The notes under the pieces are model-generated. The model saw only the letters and a list, made by a program, of their open reading frames with translations. It made no database searches and was not told the origin of the DNA. The translations under genes and the position numbers were made by a program. 64,000 nt of DNA, from NCBI GenBank assembly GCA_963576475.1, contig OY754970.1, positions 32,773,619 through 32,837,618 of the forward strand, given 5' to 3'. How positions within the stretch are numbered: the stretch's first letter is position 1; the number at the start of each line of letters is the position of its first letter. The DNA is from Molanna angustata. Lineage: Eukaryota; Arthropoda; Insecta; Trichoptera; Molannidae. This document shows, in pieces, positions 21,409-32,866 of this stretch.

Positions 21409-21774
21409 ATGCCCTATTCTGTTTCGTTTCAGAGTAAGAAAAGGTCTATAACCAACGGGCGACTTATGTAAAAGGATTTCATTTGTGCAGTGTGACGTAA
21501 TGAGTCCCATATAAATGCAGTCAACTTTTTGGCATTTCTCATATACTAAAATTCAGACGGATAAATTTATACGAATCAGAATAGGACACATATTATGTGC
21601 AATTCTGATTCAATTCAGAGTACGAAGACGTCTAAAATATCGGCCAATCGTGGATAAAAAGATTTTATCCGTGCGGTGTGACGTAATGAGTCCCGTATAA
21701 ATGCAATCAACTTTTTGACATTTCTCATATACTAAAATTCTGTATAAAATTTTTAGTCGAATCTGAATAGGGCC
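21409..21774. mobile_element. MITE with internal 187-bp duplication
   Basis: Ends share GCCCTATTC(T/A)G in inverted orientation. Inside, the block from 21485 to 21555 (GTGTGACGTAATGAGTCCC, ...ATATACTAAAATTC) is repeated at 21672-21742 with few differences. It is non-coding. Confidence 0.65.
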
Positions 21775-21837
21775 TATTATGTTTTGTTTAGAATGATTGA
21801 TAATATTATGTATATATTTTGTTATGAATAATCAGTA

Positions 21838-21998
21838 AATATATTTATTTATTTAATATTGCTTCTCAGGCAACTAACAGGTACTATGACAAATATTAAT
21901 TTAACACGCACCACATAACAAGTTGCCACATTCTGGAGACTTACGATATTAATCGTCTCACAGATCCAGACTGAAAACACAATTCAAAACATGTTTTA
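21838..21998 (-). mobile_element. tRNA-derived SINE family A, head-less copy
   Basis: Minus-strand copy of the SINE body at 37120-37290 (TCTGGATCTGTGAGACGAT, TCTCCAGAATGTGGCAACTT, TAGTTGCCTGAGAAG) with an AAAT-type tail. The tRNA-like head is missing. Confidence 0.82.
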
Positions 21999-21999
21999 T

Positions 22000-22694
22000 T
22001 TTGACCTTCAATGAGTCACTAGCTGCATACAACATCTTTCTTAAAAAATGTATAAATATTGCTTGTGATGTGGAACTTTTACAATCAATTTAAATAACAT
22101 TGTTTATTACACTCATGTGTGGGTGGTCAAATGGATCTTAAGTATTGTCTTCAGTTCTTTTTCACATTGGGAGCAATAATCCACAAAACGTCCAACTCAG
22201 TACTCTTATTTATTTTCACTGCCATTTTTTCAAGTGATTTATCATTATCTAATATTCAAAATTGAATGCATTTTTTCTTTAAACAATAAAAACAGATTCA
22301 TATCTTCATGCTATATTACTTTTGTAGTAGGCGGAGAGCCGAGCATCACACTTCTATCCTGGCATACATTCTTCATCTCGCCTACATTCATACATGTTCA
22401 TCTAACATTTCCTTCTTCTAGAATATTGTTCATATAATGTTCGATTTTTCCTTGGGCAACTTCTTCCTTCTCTGTATAATTATTAGTTTTTAACATTTTT
22501 ACACATCTCATTTACATATAATTGAATTATAGAAACTTATATTCTAACTGTATATAAATATAGGCTTTGTAATAGGAAACTTTTTCTAATGTAAAAAGGT
22601 GAGAAGTCGTTACAATAATTAAAATTGGAACTTAAACTTATTAAATAAAATGAAAACCAACAGTTTCAATATAATATATTTTACAAAGAATTCA
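22000..22694. other. AT-rich intergenic stretch
   Basis: No gene seen. 22355-22400 weakly resembles, on the minus strand, the 3' tail of the RTE-like LINE family at 42.8 and 52.8 kb. Confidence 0.35.
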
Positions 22695-23722
22695 TCCAAC
22701 TGTCGATTTGTTCAGGAGAACTTTGTTCTCTTAACATATCGACAATGTATCAAGCCAGAATACGCGAGAATTGTATGGAGAGGTCTACTTTTTTCATGGA
22801 TTTTCCAACTTTGAAGTCAAAAAACACCAACTTAGAGGCTTCGCAGCATATATGTTCCATACACGGATTTACTCAGAATTCGGAGTAGAACATTTCGTGT
22901 GTCTGTGTGTGTGTGTGTCTGTGTGTCTGTGTGTGTGTGTGTGTCTGTGTGTCCGTCCCCCCCTTATAACTTTTGATCCGCTCAATTTACAGAGCCTAAA
23001 ATTTCAGAATATATAAACAGTTACAGGCCTACAAAACTTTTATACTCGGAATTTTGAATTTTTGTTTCAGTCAGGGGTTATCAACTTTTGAATTTTTATT
23101 TTATTTTTCCATATATCTCAGAAACCATAAACGGTAGAACGCTGAAAATTGGTACAAACATAGACAAATACAAAATCTCAAATTAGTTTTTTCAAAAAAA
23201 TTCCAGGGTTTCTCAAACATTTTTTATTAAGAAAAATATTTTTTTTATGATAAATTTATGAGTTTAACTGCCTATATTTCCAAAACTTTTACAATTATCG
23301 AAAAAAGCCGAAACACCCCAACTAGATAATTTAATTTTCTATAAAAAATATTAACATTGTAGTAGAAGATCTCAATTTTTTTTTAACAATTTTTTTAAAA
23401 ATCGAATTTAGTGACGACATCGCTTCATACATTTTGTATGGCAGTCGCCTATACACAATATGTAAGAAGACTTAATAGTTTGTTACTTCATCTCCAAACA
23501 TACATACATACCATCATGCAATTTGCATATTCTGGGTAGGAAAAAGGATCTTCTTCCATACTATCCTATCTTGACATACATACCTACATATGTTGTATAG
23601 AAAACAAAATATCTGAAAATATTCAATAATTTGTATCTATGGGTTTATAGTTTGGTACATATTCTTCAACTATACATACTATCGCTATCGACAGTTGGAT
23701 CTCATGTGTTACATGCAACTAG
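22695..23722 (+). mobile_element. Helitron/HINE-like copy F1 (1028 bp)
   Basis: Plus-strand full-length copy: TCCAACTGTCGATTTG at the start; GT-rich microsatellite about 22897-22953; CATGTGTTACATG hairpin and CTAG at the end. The flanks are A and T. Confidence 0.88.
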
Positions 23723-23782
23723 TAATATAGGAAGAAAGTATCAACCAATAAAAAGTTTTAATAAATGGGAAGGAAATCTTTA

Positions 23783-24812
23783 TCCAACTGTCGATTTGTT
23801 CAGGAGAACTTTGTTCTCTTAACATATCGACAATGTATCAAGCCAGAATACGCGAGAATTGTATGGAGAGGTCTACTTTTTTCATGGATTTTCCAACTTT
23901 GAAGTCAAAAAACACCAACTTAGAGGCTTCGCAGCATATATGTTCCATACACGGATTTACTCAGAATTCGGAGTAGAACATTTCGTGTGTCTGTGTGTGT
24001 GTGTGTCTGTGTGTGTGTGTGTCTGTGTGTGTGTCTGTGTGTCCGTCCCCCCCTTATAACTTTTGATCCGCTCAATTTACAGAGCCTAAAATTTCAGAAT
24101 ATATAAACAGTTACAGGCCTACAAAACTTTTATACTTGGAATTTTGAATTTTTGTTTCAGTCAGGGGTTATCAACTTTTGAATTTTTATTTTATTTTTCC
24201 ATTTATCTCAGAAACCATAAACGGTAGAACGCTGAAAATTGGTACAAACATAGACAAATACAAAATCTCAAATTTGTTTTTTCAAAAAAATTCCAGGGTT
24301 TCTCAAACATTTTTTATTAAGAAAAATATTTTTTTTATGATAAATTTATGAGTTTAACTGCCTATATTTCCAAAACTTTTACAATTATCGAAAAAAGCCG
24401 AAACACCCCAACTAGATAATTTAATTTTCTATAAAAAATATTAACATTGTAGTAGAAGATCTCAATTTTTTTTTAACAATTTTTTTAAAAATTGAATTTA
24501 GTGACGACATCGCTTCATACATTTTGTATGGCAGTCGCCTATACACAATATGTAAGAAGACTTAATAGTTTGTTACTTCATCTCCAAACATACATACATA
24601 CCATCATGCAATTTGCATATTCTGGGTAGGAAAAAGGATCTTCTTCCATACTATCCTATCTTGACATACATACCTACATATGTTGTATAGAAAACAAAAT
24701 ATCTGAAAATATTCAATAATTTGTATCTATGGGTTTATAGTTTGGTACATATTCTTCAACTATACATACTATCGCTATCGACAGTTGGATCTCATGTGTT
24801 ACATGCAACTAG
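23783..24812 (+). mobile_element. Helitron/HINE-like copy F2 (1030 bp)
   Basis: Full-length copy with A/T flanks, separated from F1 by 60 bp of unrelated sequence. Confidence 0.88.
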
Positions 24813-24818
24813 TGATAA

Positions 24819-25830
24819 TCCAACTGTCGATTTGTTCAGGAGAACTTTGTTCTCTTAACATATCGACAATGTATCAAGCCAGAATACGCGAGAATTGTAT
24901 GGAGAGGTCTACTTTTTTCACGGCTTTTCCATCTTTGAAGTCAAAAAACACCAACTTAGAGGCTTCGCAGCATATATGTTCCATACACGGATTTACTCAG
25001 AATTCGGAGTAGAACATTTCGTGTGTCTGTGTGTGTGTGTGTGTCTGTGTGTCTGTGTGTCCGTCCCCCCTTATAACTTTTGATCCGCTCAATTTACAGA
25101 GCCTAAAATTTCAGAATATATAAACAGTTACAGGCCTACAAAACTTTTATACTCGAAATTTTGAATTTTTGTTTCGGTCAGGGGTTATCAACTTTTGAAT
25201 TTTTATTTTATTTTTCCATATATCTCAGAAACCATAAACGCTAGAACGCTAAAAATTGGTACAAACATAGACAAATACAAAATCTCAAATTAGTTTTTTC
25301 AAAAAAATTCCAGGGTTTCTCAAACATTTTTTATTAAGAAAAATATTTTTTTTATGATAAATTTATGAGTTTAACTGCCTATATTTCCAAAATTTATACA
25401 ATTATCGAAAAAAGCCGAAACACCCCAATTAGATAATTTAATTTTCTATAAAAAATATTAACATTGTAGTAGAAGATCTCAATTTTTTTTATCAATTTTT
25501 TTAAAAATTGAATTTAGTGACGACATCGCTTCATACATTTTGTATGGCAGTCGCCTATACAAAATATGTAAGAAGACTTAATAGTTTGATACTTCATCTC
25601 CAAACATACATACCATCATGCTATTTTCATATTCTGGGTAGGAAAAAAGGAACTTCCTCCATACTATCCTATCTTGACATACATACCTACATAATATATG
25701 TTGTATAGAAAACAAAATATCTGAAAATATTCAATAATTTGTATTTATGGGTTTATAGTTTGGTACATATTCTTCAACTATACATACTATCGCTATCGAC
25801 AGTTGGATCTCATGTGTTACATGCAACTAG
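24819..25830 (+). mobile_element. Helitron/HINE-like copy F3 (1012 bp)
   Basis: Full-length copy with A/T flanks, only 6 bp (TGATAA) after F2. It is slightly more diverged, with extra AT bases near 25690. Confidence 0.88.
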
Positions 25831-26204
25831 TAAATAAAAGAAAGTCAGATGAGTTACACTATTTATAATTCAAGAACAGCTGGAACAGTAATGATCTCTT
25901 ATTTGTTGGATTCGTCTCCGCCCCGGATAACATGGTAATTATTTAACAATAGAAAATAAAGGACATAGGAACATTTACATAAATCGCATCTTTAAGACTA
26001 TAGCGTCAAATCTTAAAATTTATTAAAAAATGAACTATGGATGCAGTAGGACAAAAAAATAACTTTTTAGTGCTAAACGGACTGTCTTCTACTTGGAAGC
26101 AATGGTCTCTTACACAATTGTTTCAATATGGTTATTTTATAGATATTCAAAAAGAGATTTGGAACTTTAGTTTTTGTTTCAATATTCAATCTCAAATTAC
26201 TCAG
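25831..26204. other. AT-rich intergenic stretch
   Basis: I see no supported feature. Confidence 0.4.
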
Positions 26205-26845
26205 AATCATGTCATTTGCAGTAATGACCCTATACACGTGATGTATGTTAGAGATTAAGTATCAAACTATTGCGTACCCGTAGAAATTGTATAATGTACT
26301 GCCGTACAAATTGTATGAAACAATGTCGTCACTAAATTTCATTTTTATAAAAATTGTAAATAAAAGTTTGATATGTTCTTCTACAATGTTCATATTTTTA
26401 ATAGAAAATTAAATGATCTAATTGAGGTGTTTCGGTATTTTTAAAAACTTTGGAAATATATATAGGCAGTTAAACACATACCTACTTAAATTTATCATAA
26501 AAAATGTTTTAAAAACCCTGGAACTTAAAAAAAAACATATTTGAGATTTTGTATTTGTCTATATTTATACCAATTTTCAGCGTTCTAGCTTTTATGGTTT
26601 TTGAGATATATGGAAAAATAAAGTAAAAATTAAATAGTTGATAACCCCTGACAGAAACGAAAATTCTGAGTATAAATGTTTTGTAGGCCTATAACTATCT
26701 ATACATTCCGGAATTTTGGGTTCTGTGCATTCAGCGGATCAAAAGTTATAAAGGGGGGACGGACACACTAAATGTTCTACTCCGAATTCTGAATAAATCC
26801 ATGTACAGAACATTATTTGTTGCGAAGGTTCTTTTAGTTGATGTA
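26205..26845 (-). mobile_element. Old, diverged Helitron/HINE-like fragment
   Basis: The core can be followed from ATGTCGTCACTAAATTTCA (about 26322) through GTTGATAACCCCTGACAG to GTTCTACTCCGAATTCTGA. The CA microsatellite has almost gone, and both ends are missing. It clearly predates the two clusters. Confidence 0.75.
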
Positions 26846-27039
26846 TAATAATAATGTACACTTCCTTATACCCTGCGCAAGTTGCGAGTTTATTGCCGTA
26901 TGGCAATTTCTTCCACCTAACCAGTGTTTCCAGCCCAGAGAAGCAAAATTTTAATGAAATAAATTTCTCCTCTGCTGGAAATCGAAAACAGGACGCCCGC
27001 TCAGAAATCGAACGGCTTACCAACTGTGCCACGGCGGTG
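26846..27039 (-). mobile_element. tRNA-derived SINE family C with a LINE-like 3' tail
   Basis: On the minus strand the head contains a pol III A box (TGGCACAGTTGG) and a weaker B box near TTCGATTTCC. The 3' part, GGTGGAAGAAATTGCCATAC and GGCAATAAACTCGC, closely matches the end of the CR1/L2-like LINE at 58575-58635. That is the usual design of a SINE that borrows LINE machinery. The opposite-strand 62-codon frame is a shadow. Confidence 0.7.
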
Positions 27040-27769
27040 TAATATGTATATATAGAATTTTTTCTGAGTTCATCCATATATTATATAAGTATATGTTGCA
27101 AAGTCTATGATTGTAGACCACTTCGTAATTTTTTTAATACGGATGATAGAAATTAATTATTGTAAACATCTCGACGGTTCGATAAAATTTAAAATAATCA
27201 AGTTCTTTAAATGTAGGTACATATAAATATTATACAGATTTCCAAGATTTAAAACTTATTAACATAATTCTGGAAGAAATCAATCGATTAAATTGTGACA
27301 CCATGAACATATAATAGGTATAGCTTAATACTTTCTTTAAATATAATTTAAATTATTAAAAAGTAAAGTTCTTGTTTTACTAAGAATCTTATAGTAAATA
27401 TACATTGAAATATACAAAATAATTATTTACTAATGCATACCTACATTTTATATTATTCACGATAAATAAAAATATATATAAATCCCTGACACAAAATATT
27501 TTTGGTTTTATTTTATTCCTATTTTTTCGACTGTTAACATTTACACATGGTACATCCGGTTCAAAGTTACCGCCTACCAACCAATCAGAAATCGGGAAAA
27601 GCTATGTGTAGACGCTAGTTAAATCGAATTCGAATTAATTTAGAACATCATTGTAGGTAGGTACCTACATACCTAATACTTACTACTTAAAAACCAAGAA
27701 TATACTGATTTCTTATAGGAAAATTATTAAACTATTTTAGGTTAACTACAATACACATTCAATATACCT
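27040..27769. other. AT-rich intergenic stretch
   Basis: No gene seen. Contains GTAGGTAGGTACCTACATAC near 27653, a string typical of lepidopteran non-coding DNA. Confidence 0.4.
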
Positions 27770-28332
27770 ACAAACTATTTCCTATAGTGAAATTCTTCTT
27801 TTTTCTATGTAGACCTTTGGACGATTTTTTCTACAAACTATTTTTTGGGGTTTAAATCTTCTTCCTCTTCTTTTGTGAAGTCATTTGGGACAGTTTATAA
27901 ATAAACTATTTCCTATAGTCTAATTTTTCTTTTTCTTAATTTATGTAGACCTTGGGTGAGTTTTTATACAAACTATTTCCTATAGTCTAATTCGTCTTCT
28001 TCTTCCTTTATGTAGACCTTTTGGTTAGTTTTTAAACAATCTATTTTTAAACAAACTATCCTTTAGTCTAATTCTTCGTTTTCTTATTTTATGTAGATGT
28101 TGGGTGAATTTTATATAAAATATTTCCTATAGTTCAATTCATCTTCTTCTTCTTTTATGAAGACATTTTGGTCAGTTTTTTATATAATACATTTCCTAAT
28201 GTGTAATACTTCTATTTCATCTTCTATGTAGACCATTGGGTCAGTTTTTATTACAAACTATTTGTTATAGTTTTATACTTCTACTTCTTTTTTTATTTAG
28301 TCTTTTGGATTAGTTTTATGTCTAATAGTCTA
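27770..28332 (+). repeat. Degenerate ~75-bp minisatellite, about eight units
   Basis: Each unit carries 'aaactatttcctatagt', a TTC/CTT-rich run and 'tatgtagaccttttggt...agttttt'. Units vary in length by several bases. No coding potential. Confidence 0.85.
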
Positions 28333-29040
28333 TTGTAACGAAATATTATAAACAACATGCATACTTGATGAAAATACATAAAAACGAATGGGATGTGACC
28401 AACACTAAAATCTTCTCATTACTTTTGTTCAATCAAATTTACACCATTTATTATATCATCATATATTGCTTAATTTTTAATAACTAGACATTTAATTTTG
28501 ATGACAATATATAAAAAATCGGGGTTGTGGCCATTGCTGGATCTTCACAACGTTTATATTCATATTAAAAACTATTTAACATAGCTTAAGTCTTCTTCTT
28601 CTGTAATGTAGACTTATGTGTCAGTTTTAAGTCTATCAGTTTTATTGTGCAAAAATATAATAAACTATATGCACACTTGACGAAAAATATAAAAACGAAT
28701 GGGATGGGACCAACACTAGAATATTTACAGTACTTTTGTTTAATCAATTTTTAAACCATTTCCCATCATCCAAAATTACTAAATATTTAAAACACATTAT
28801 TTGCGTTCGATGACAATATATAAAAATAGGGGTTGTGGCCAAATCCAAACTCTTTACGACGTTGTCTTTTTATAATAAGTCATATTTAAAATCATTTCCC
28901 ATAGTCCATGCGTGCAGAAATTGTATGTGCTTATATATAAAAGCAAATGGATTGTGGCCATCACTTTAAGATTTTACACCGCTTAAACTCAATTAAATTT
29001 CAAACTACTTTTCATACTACGGTTAAAAAAAATTATGTGT
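28333..29040 (+). repeat. ~320-bp direct repeat, two and a half units
   Basis: Blocks 'aaaaacgaatgggatg(t/g)gaccaacact' (28380, 28695) and 'gatgacaatatataaaaa' plus 'ggggttgtggcca' (28500, 28810) recur, with a third partial unit at 28920. Related sequence appears near 63685. Confidence 0.8.
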
Positions 29041-29177
29041 GACAATATTATGTAGGTATATAAACGATTGCTTATTCTCATTTAATGATTCGGTGGATAT
29101 TTTGTGGTAGTTAATATAAACCATTTTTGAATTATTAATTAGCTATAAACCACTTGTTTTTTGAGTCACTTCGCGAC

Positions 29178-30317
29178 ATGGCAGCTAGTTCCGTGTTAGC
29201 AGATATGTTCCTTGATAATTTGGAAACAAAACTATTCAATTCCACATTCCACCTGAATAAATACGTAAAGACATGGTACAGATACGTGGATGACATATTT
29301 TGTATCTTCACCGGAACCGATAGACAACTAAATGCTTTCCTTACACATATAAACAGACTACACGATAAAATCAAATTCACGATCGAAAAACACGAAGATA
29401 ACACAATAAATTTCTTAGATCTCACAATCCAAATTATAAACAATAAACTAGATCTTGCTATCTACAGAAAACCCACCACAACAGACACTGTCATACCTAA
29501 CTCCTCGTCCCACCCCATCTCCCACAAACTTGCTAGCTTCCATTCCATGATAAACAGACTCATAAATATACCTATGACACAAAACAACTTCCAACACGAA
29601 CTACACATCATCAAACAAATCGCATTGAATAACGGCCACAATTACAACATAATAGACAGCATGCTCGACAAAAAACAAAAACAAAAAACAACTGACCAAT
29701 ACATATATCCATTCAACACCAACAACCTAAATACAGAACAAAAATGGAGAAAAATCCTATACACAGGACCTATTTCTATAAAAATAAAAAATACACTGCC
29801 AACTAGTATCAAAGCTGCATTTTACACCAACAATAACATCAGTAGATCATTATTAAATTCTAAAACTAAAAGAAATTACAAAGAAAAAAGTGGAGTTTAT
29901 AGAATAACATGTGGTGACTGTAATGAACACTACATAGGACAGACATCACGTAACCTAAATATAAGAATTAACGAACACAGAAGATGCTTAAACAACAATA
30001 ATTTCTCAGAATTTGCTAACCACATTATCCAAACTAATCACTCTTTCAATAACCACAAACTAAAACTATTACATGAAACACAGAATAAAGGACACCGACT
30101 TAACAACTACGAAACGCTCGAAATACATAAACACATAAATTCCGGTATAAAACTTATAAATAACCATACCTTTCATAACACTTCTCCAATACTTAATATA
30201 TTTCCCATCAAAAACAAAAACACTTCACAATTCTCCCCTCCCCCCACTAACCCAACCAACCCTCAACCGCCACCCCCCTCGCTTCACAGACAGATTCACA
30301 CAAATTCAACATGTTAG
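29178..30317 (+). CDS. Penelope-like RT C-terminal half plus GIY-YIG endonuclease
   Basis: Reverse transcriptase/endonuclease of a Penelope-like retroelement, which primes synthesis at breaks made by its GIY-YIG nuclease. The open frame begins at 29154, but the first residues come from the inverted terminal segment; element-derived protein starts about 29178 (MAASSVLADMF). The RT catalytic motif is YRYVDDIFCIF near 29280. The GIY-YIG module starts GVYRITCGDC near 29895 and includes HYIGQTSRNLN and IRINEHRR. A proline-rich tail (about 30235-30285) precedes TAG at 30315-30317. The N-terminal RT half is missing, so the protein cannot work alone. The remaining 380 codons have no frameshift or stop, implying a recent insertion. 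Confidence 0.9.
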   Translation: MAASSVLADMFLDNLETKLFNSTFHLNKYVKTWYRYVDDIFCIFTGTDRQLNAFLTHINRLHDKIKFTIEKHEDNTINFLDLTIQIINNKLDLAIYRKPTTTDTVIPNSSSHPISHKLASFHSMINRLINIPMTQNNFQHELHIIKQIALNNGHNYNIIDSMLDKKQKQKTTDQYIYPFNTNNLNTEQKWRKILYTGPISIKIKNTLPTSIKAAFYTNNNISRSLLNSKTKRNYKEKSGVYRITCGDCNEHYIGQTSRNLNIRINEHRRCLNNNNFSEFANHIIQTNHSFNNHKLKLLHETQNKGHRLNNYETLEIHKHINSGIKLINNHTFHNTSPILNIFPIKNKNTSQFSPPPTNPTNPQPPPPSLHRQIHTNSTC

Positions 30318-30375
30318 TCTCGACACGCCGGTCGATGGAAGGACAGCGCTTCCGAAACATGTCGCGAAGTGACTC
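30303..30375 (+). ncRNA. Hammerhead-like motif at the Penelope-like 3' end, degenerate
   Basis: Order seen: ACATGTT, a possible TCGAC/GTCGA stem, GATG, a GGAAG-loop-CTTCC stem II, GAAAC, ATGT. ACATG and CATGT could form stem III around GAAAC and a GTT cleavage site. Hammerhead ribozymes are known in Penelope-like terminal repeats. The CUGAUGA core is incomplete here, so activity is doubtful. Confidence 0.35.
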
Positions 30376-30427
30376 AAAAAACAAGTGGTTTATAGCTAAT
30401 TAATAATTCAAAAATGATTGCTTATTC

Positions 30428-31983
30428 CTTCACTAATTTACATTCTTGGCCAACGGCGGGACATAAAGGCTAGTTTATAATATATTGTGCTTCTCTGTGT
30501 ATAGGTAACGAAAAATAAATTCATAATTTTAGGCGAAGTGAGGGACGGTTTGTGCATCTACCAAGCAAATAATCTAAAAGAAATTTTCTGTCAATTCACG
30601 CGATATTCCAAAAGGTTTGCGGATAGCTCTTGTATTATTACTCTATATTTTAAGCAATATTTAAAGACGGCAGTATGAACAAAGTATTCGGCCAATTTTA
30701 AATAAAATCCACAAAACCTGGCGGACATCCTGTCATGGAGTACGTGATAAATTACCCTAACGAGACTATAAAAAGCATAATTATGTGTCCCTATTGAAAA
30801 TGAAAGATAAAACATTAGTCCACACTACTCAAATAAATAAAATACGTTCTGGTCAAACAGGAAAAAATAATGTACTACATAATGGGACCATGAAGAAGGT
30901 GAATTTTTCTGTACATAAAAGGCACAAGATCTCTCTTTCGAGGAAATTATACTGTTGGAAACGAAGCACAAATAAAAACAATAACTAACAAAGGCAGATT
31001 CAAATGAGATTTTGAAAGTATAAGAAGGAAGTAATGTAGAGCATACAAATAACCATACTACGAATCGTTTGAGTTTAATTGTGATAGAAATCGACAATAT
31101 TGCAGCTATCAATAGAGAAACCAATCTGAAAAGAATGACGTCAGATAATATCATATTCAAAGTTGTTGAACTCGAATTTGAATAAAGGACTAAAGCACAG
31201 GAGATACAGCTGTTCAGTATAATGTTACCACACATATAAAATTTGATATCAAGGTTAAACTAAATAATTTATACAGAATAACCTCAAGGGAAACCGGAAA
31301 TGTTGAATGGCAGACATTCAGTAATCGCGTTCGGTGGAGTTATTAGACTTTCGTACGCCTATGATATTTTAAATTATTATTATTGAACTCGTTTTTTGCA
31401 AGCGTCGAATACCTATATCGAAATGGAAGATTCGTTATTTTGTAAAAGTGAATGAACAAACAAATGTAATAATCAGTCTAAATTTATTTTCGACAAAACA
31501 CAACTGTTTTCAAGTAGGTACTTAATCTTGTTTCTTGAAAAATGAGCAAATAAAACCACAATGCAACGAATGGCGGAGTAAAATGAGAACTTACAAATCA
31601 TACAAATTATTCGAAACATTTAAAAAAATGTTATAAGTTTAAAAATATATTTATTAATAAAATTTTACAATGTAAGCTCAGTGTTTATTAAGGAAAATCA
31701 TTTACGCGGTACAAAACAAGATAATATCCTAGGGTGACAGAGGTTGATATGAACAGAAGATGGGACTAAAGAAAAACGTTGATAGCTAAGTGATGGTAAG
31801 AAACATAAACAGTGGAAATGACAAAATAAATAGAACACAACAAATACTTATTATAATATTCGCCAAACATCTTGAACGAGCTTCCGGCTGCGCAGAGTGC
31901 AAATTTGTGTCTTTTTGCTTCGTTGGGGACAAATTTACGTCGGCTTTTCTATTACCCGGATAAAAATCCAACAGTTATAGACA
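30428..31983. other. Intergenic region
   Basis: About 1.5 kb with no feature I can support. Open frames at 30785-30988 and 30825-31235 show no family motif. Confidence 0.4.
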
Positions 31984-32172
31984 ACAGATTTTTAATTATC
32001 TCAATAGAGACGAAGTTGGAATATTTACTGTAGGAGAACCGGGAAATCAAGGCACCTACAGGGCTTACGACCTGTCATCGGCTGGTTTACGTGATCACTT
32101 TATGCGCTTGCGCAACGTTCACCAATTATGCCTTTTAAATGAGCGTCTCTATTGAGATAATTAAAAATCTGT
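31984..32172. mobile_element. MITE with perfect 29-bp terminal inverted repeats (189 bp)
   Basis: 31984-32012 is the exact reverse complement of 32144-32172 (starting ACAGATTTTTAATTATCTCA). The interior is GC-richer and non-coding. No clear target duplication. Confidence 0.8.
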
Positions 32173-32728
32173 TAAAAAAATATCTTTGACTCCCGACAGG
32201 GAAAAAAATTCAATGTTTGCGCATATGCAATAATAAAAATATTCGAGTTATAGACAATTTCACCAAATTCTCCGTATGAAATTCCAAGAATTGCAATGGC
32301 GTACGAGAGACCCATATTTAACATGCGATTCAAATAAAAAATAAATGATGATAAAATGTCCATCAAAATTAACACGTTTTTACATAAAAGTTCGAGGACC
32401 TCAAAGTGACATTTCATGAAATTCACAATTTGAAATTGAAATCGTTCGACAGCGTATAATAATCGTCTGGGAAATTTTACTTGGAAATAAGCGGAACAGT
32501 CTGCAAAACAAAGAGTGTAATGACATACCTGTGTACCTACTACGAAACAGAAAATAACACAAAAAAATTGACCTACTGTATTTTATTGTATTATTAATAT
32601 TTGTTAAAATAATGTAAGGTGATACAAAGTCAAAAATAATTGATACTAGAGATCACAACAACGAAAGATAATATAAAAAAGACTAGTGAAACAAAACTTT
32701 TGAAATTTCAATGTCTAACCATAGGTAT
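32173..32728. other. AT-rich intergenic stretch
   Basis: No feature supported. Confidence 0.4.
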
Positions 32729-32866
32729 TATCCAATTGTCGATTTGTTCAAGAGAATTTATTTTTCTTAACATATCGACAAAGTACCCTGCATACTACTC
32801 GAGATTTGTATGCAGGGTCTATATTTTTCATGGTTTTTCCAACTTTGAAGTCAAAAAACACCAATT
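32729..32866 (+). mobile_element. Helitron/HINE-like 5'-end fragment
   Basis: TCCAATTGTCGATTTGTTCA through to 'ccaactttgaagtcaaaaaa', diverged from the main clusters and cut off before the microsatellite. Confidence 0.75.

Larger units (their letters stand above)
29122..30416 (+). mobile_element. Penelope-like element, 5'-truncated, inverted terminal segment
   Basis: The body encodes RT plus GIY-YIG endonuclease. It is flanked by a perfect 59-bp inverted repeat: 29122-29180 is the reverse complement of 30358-30416 (both carry GTCACTTCGCGACATG or its complement). GATTGCTTATTC occurs at 29066-29077 and 30416-30427 and could be the target duplication, leaving about 44 bp of filler on the left. 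Penelope-like elements are known for such irregular, partly inverted ends. Confidence 0.88.
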
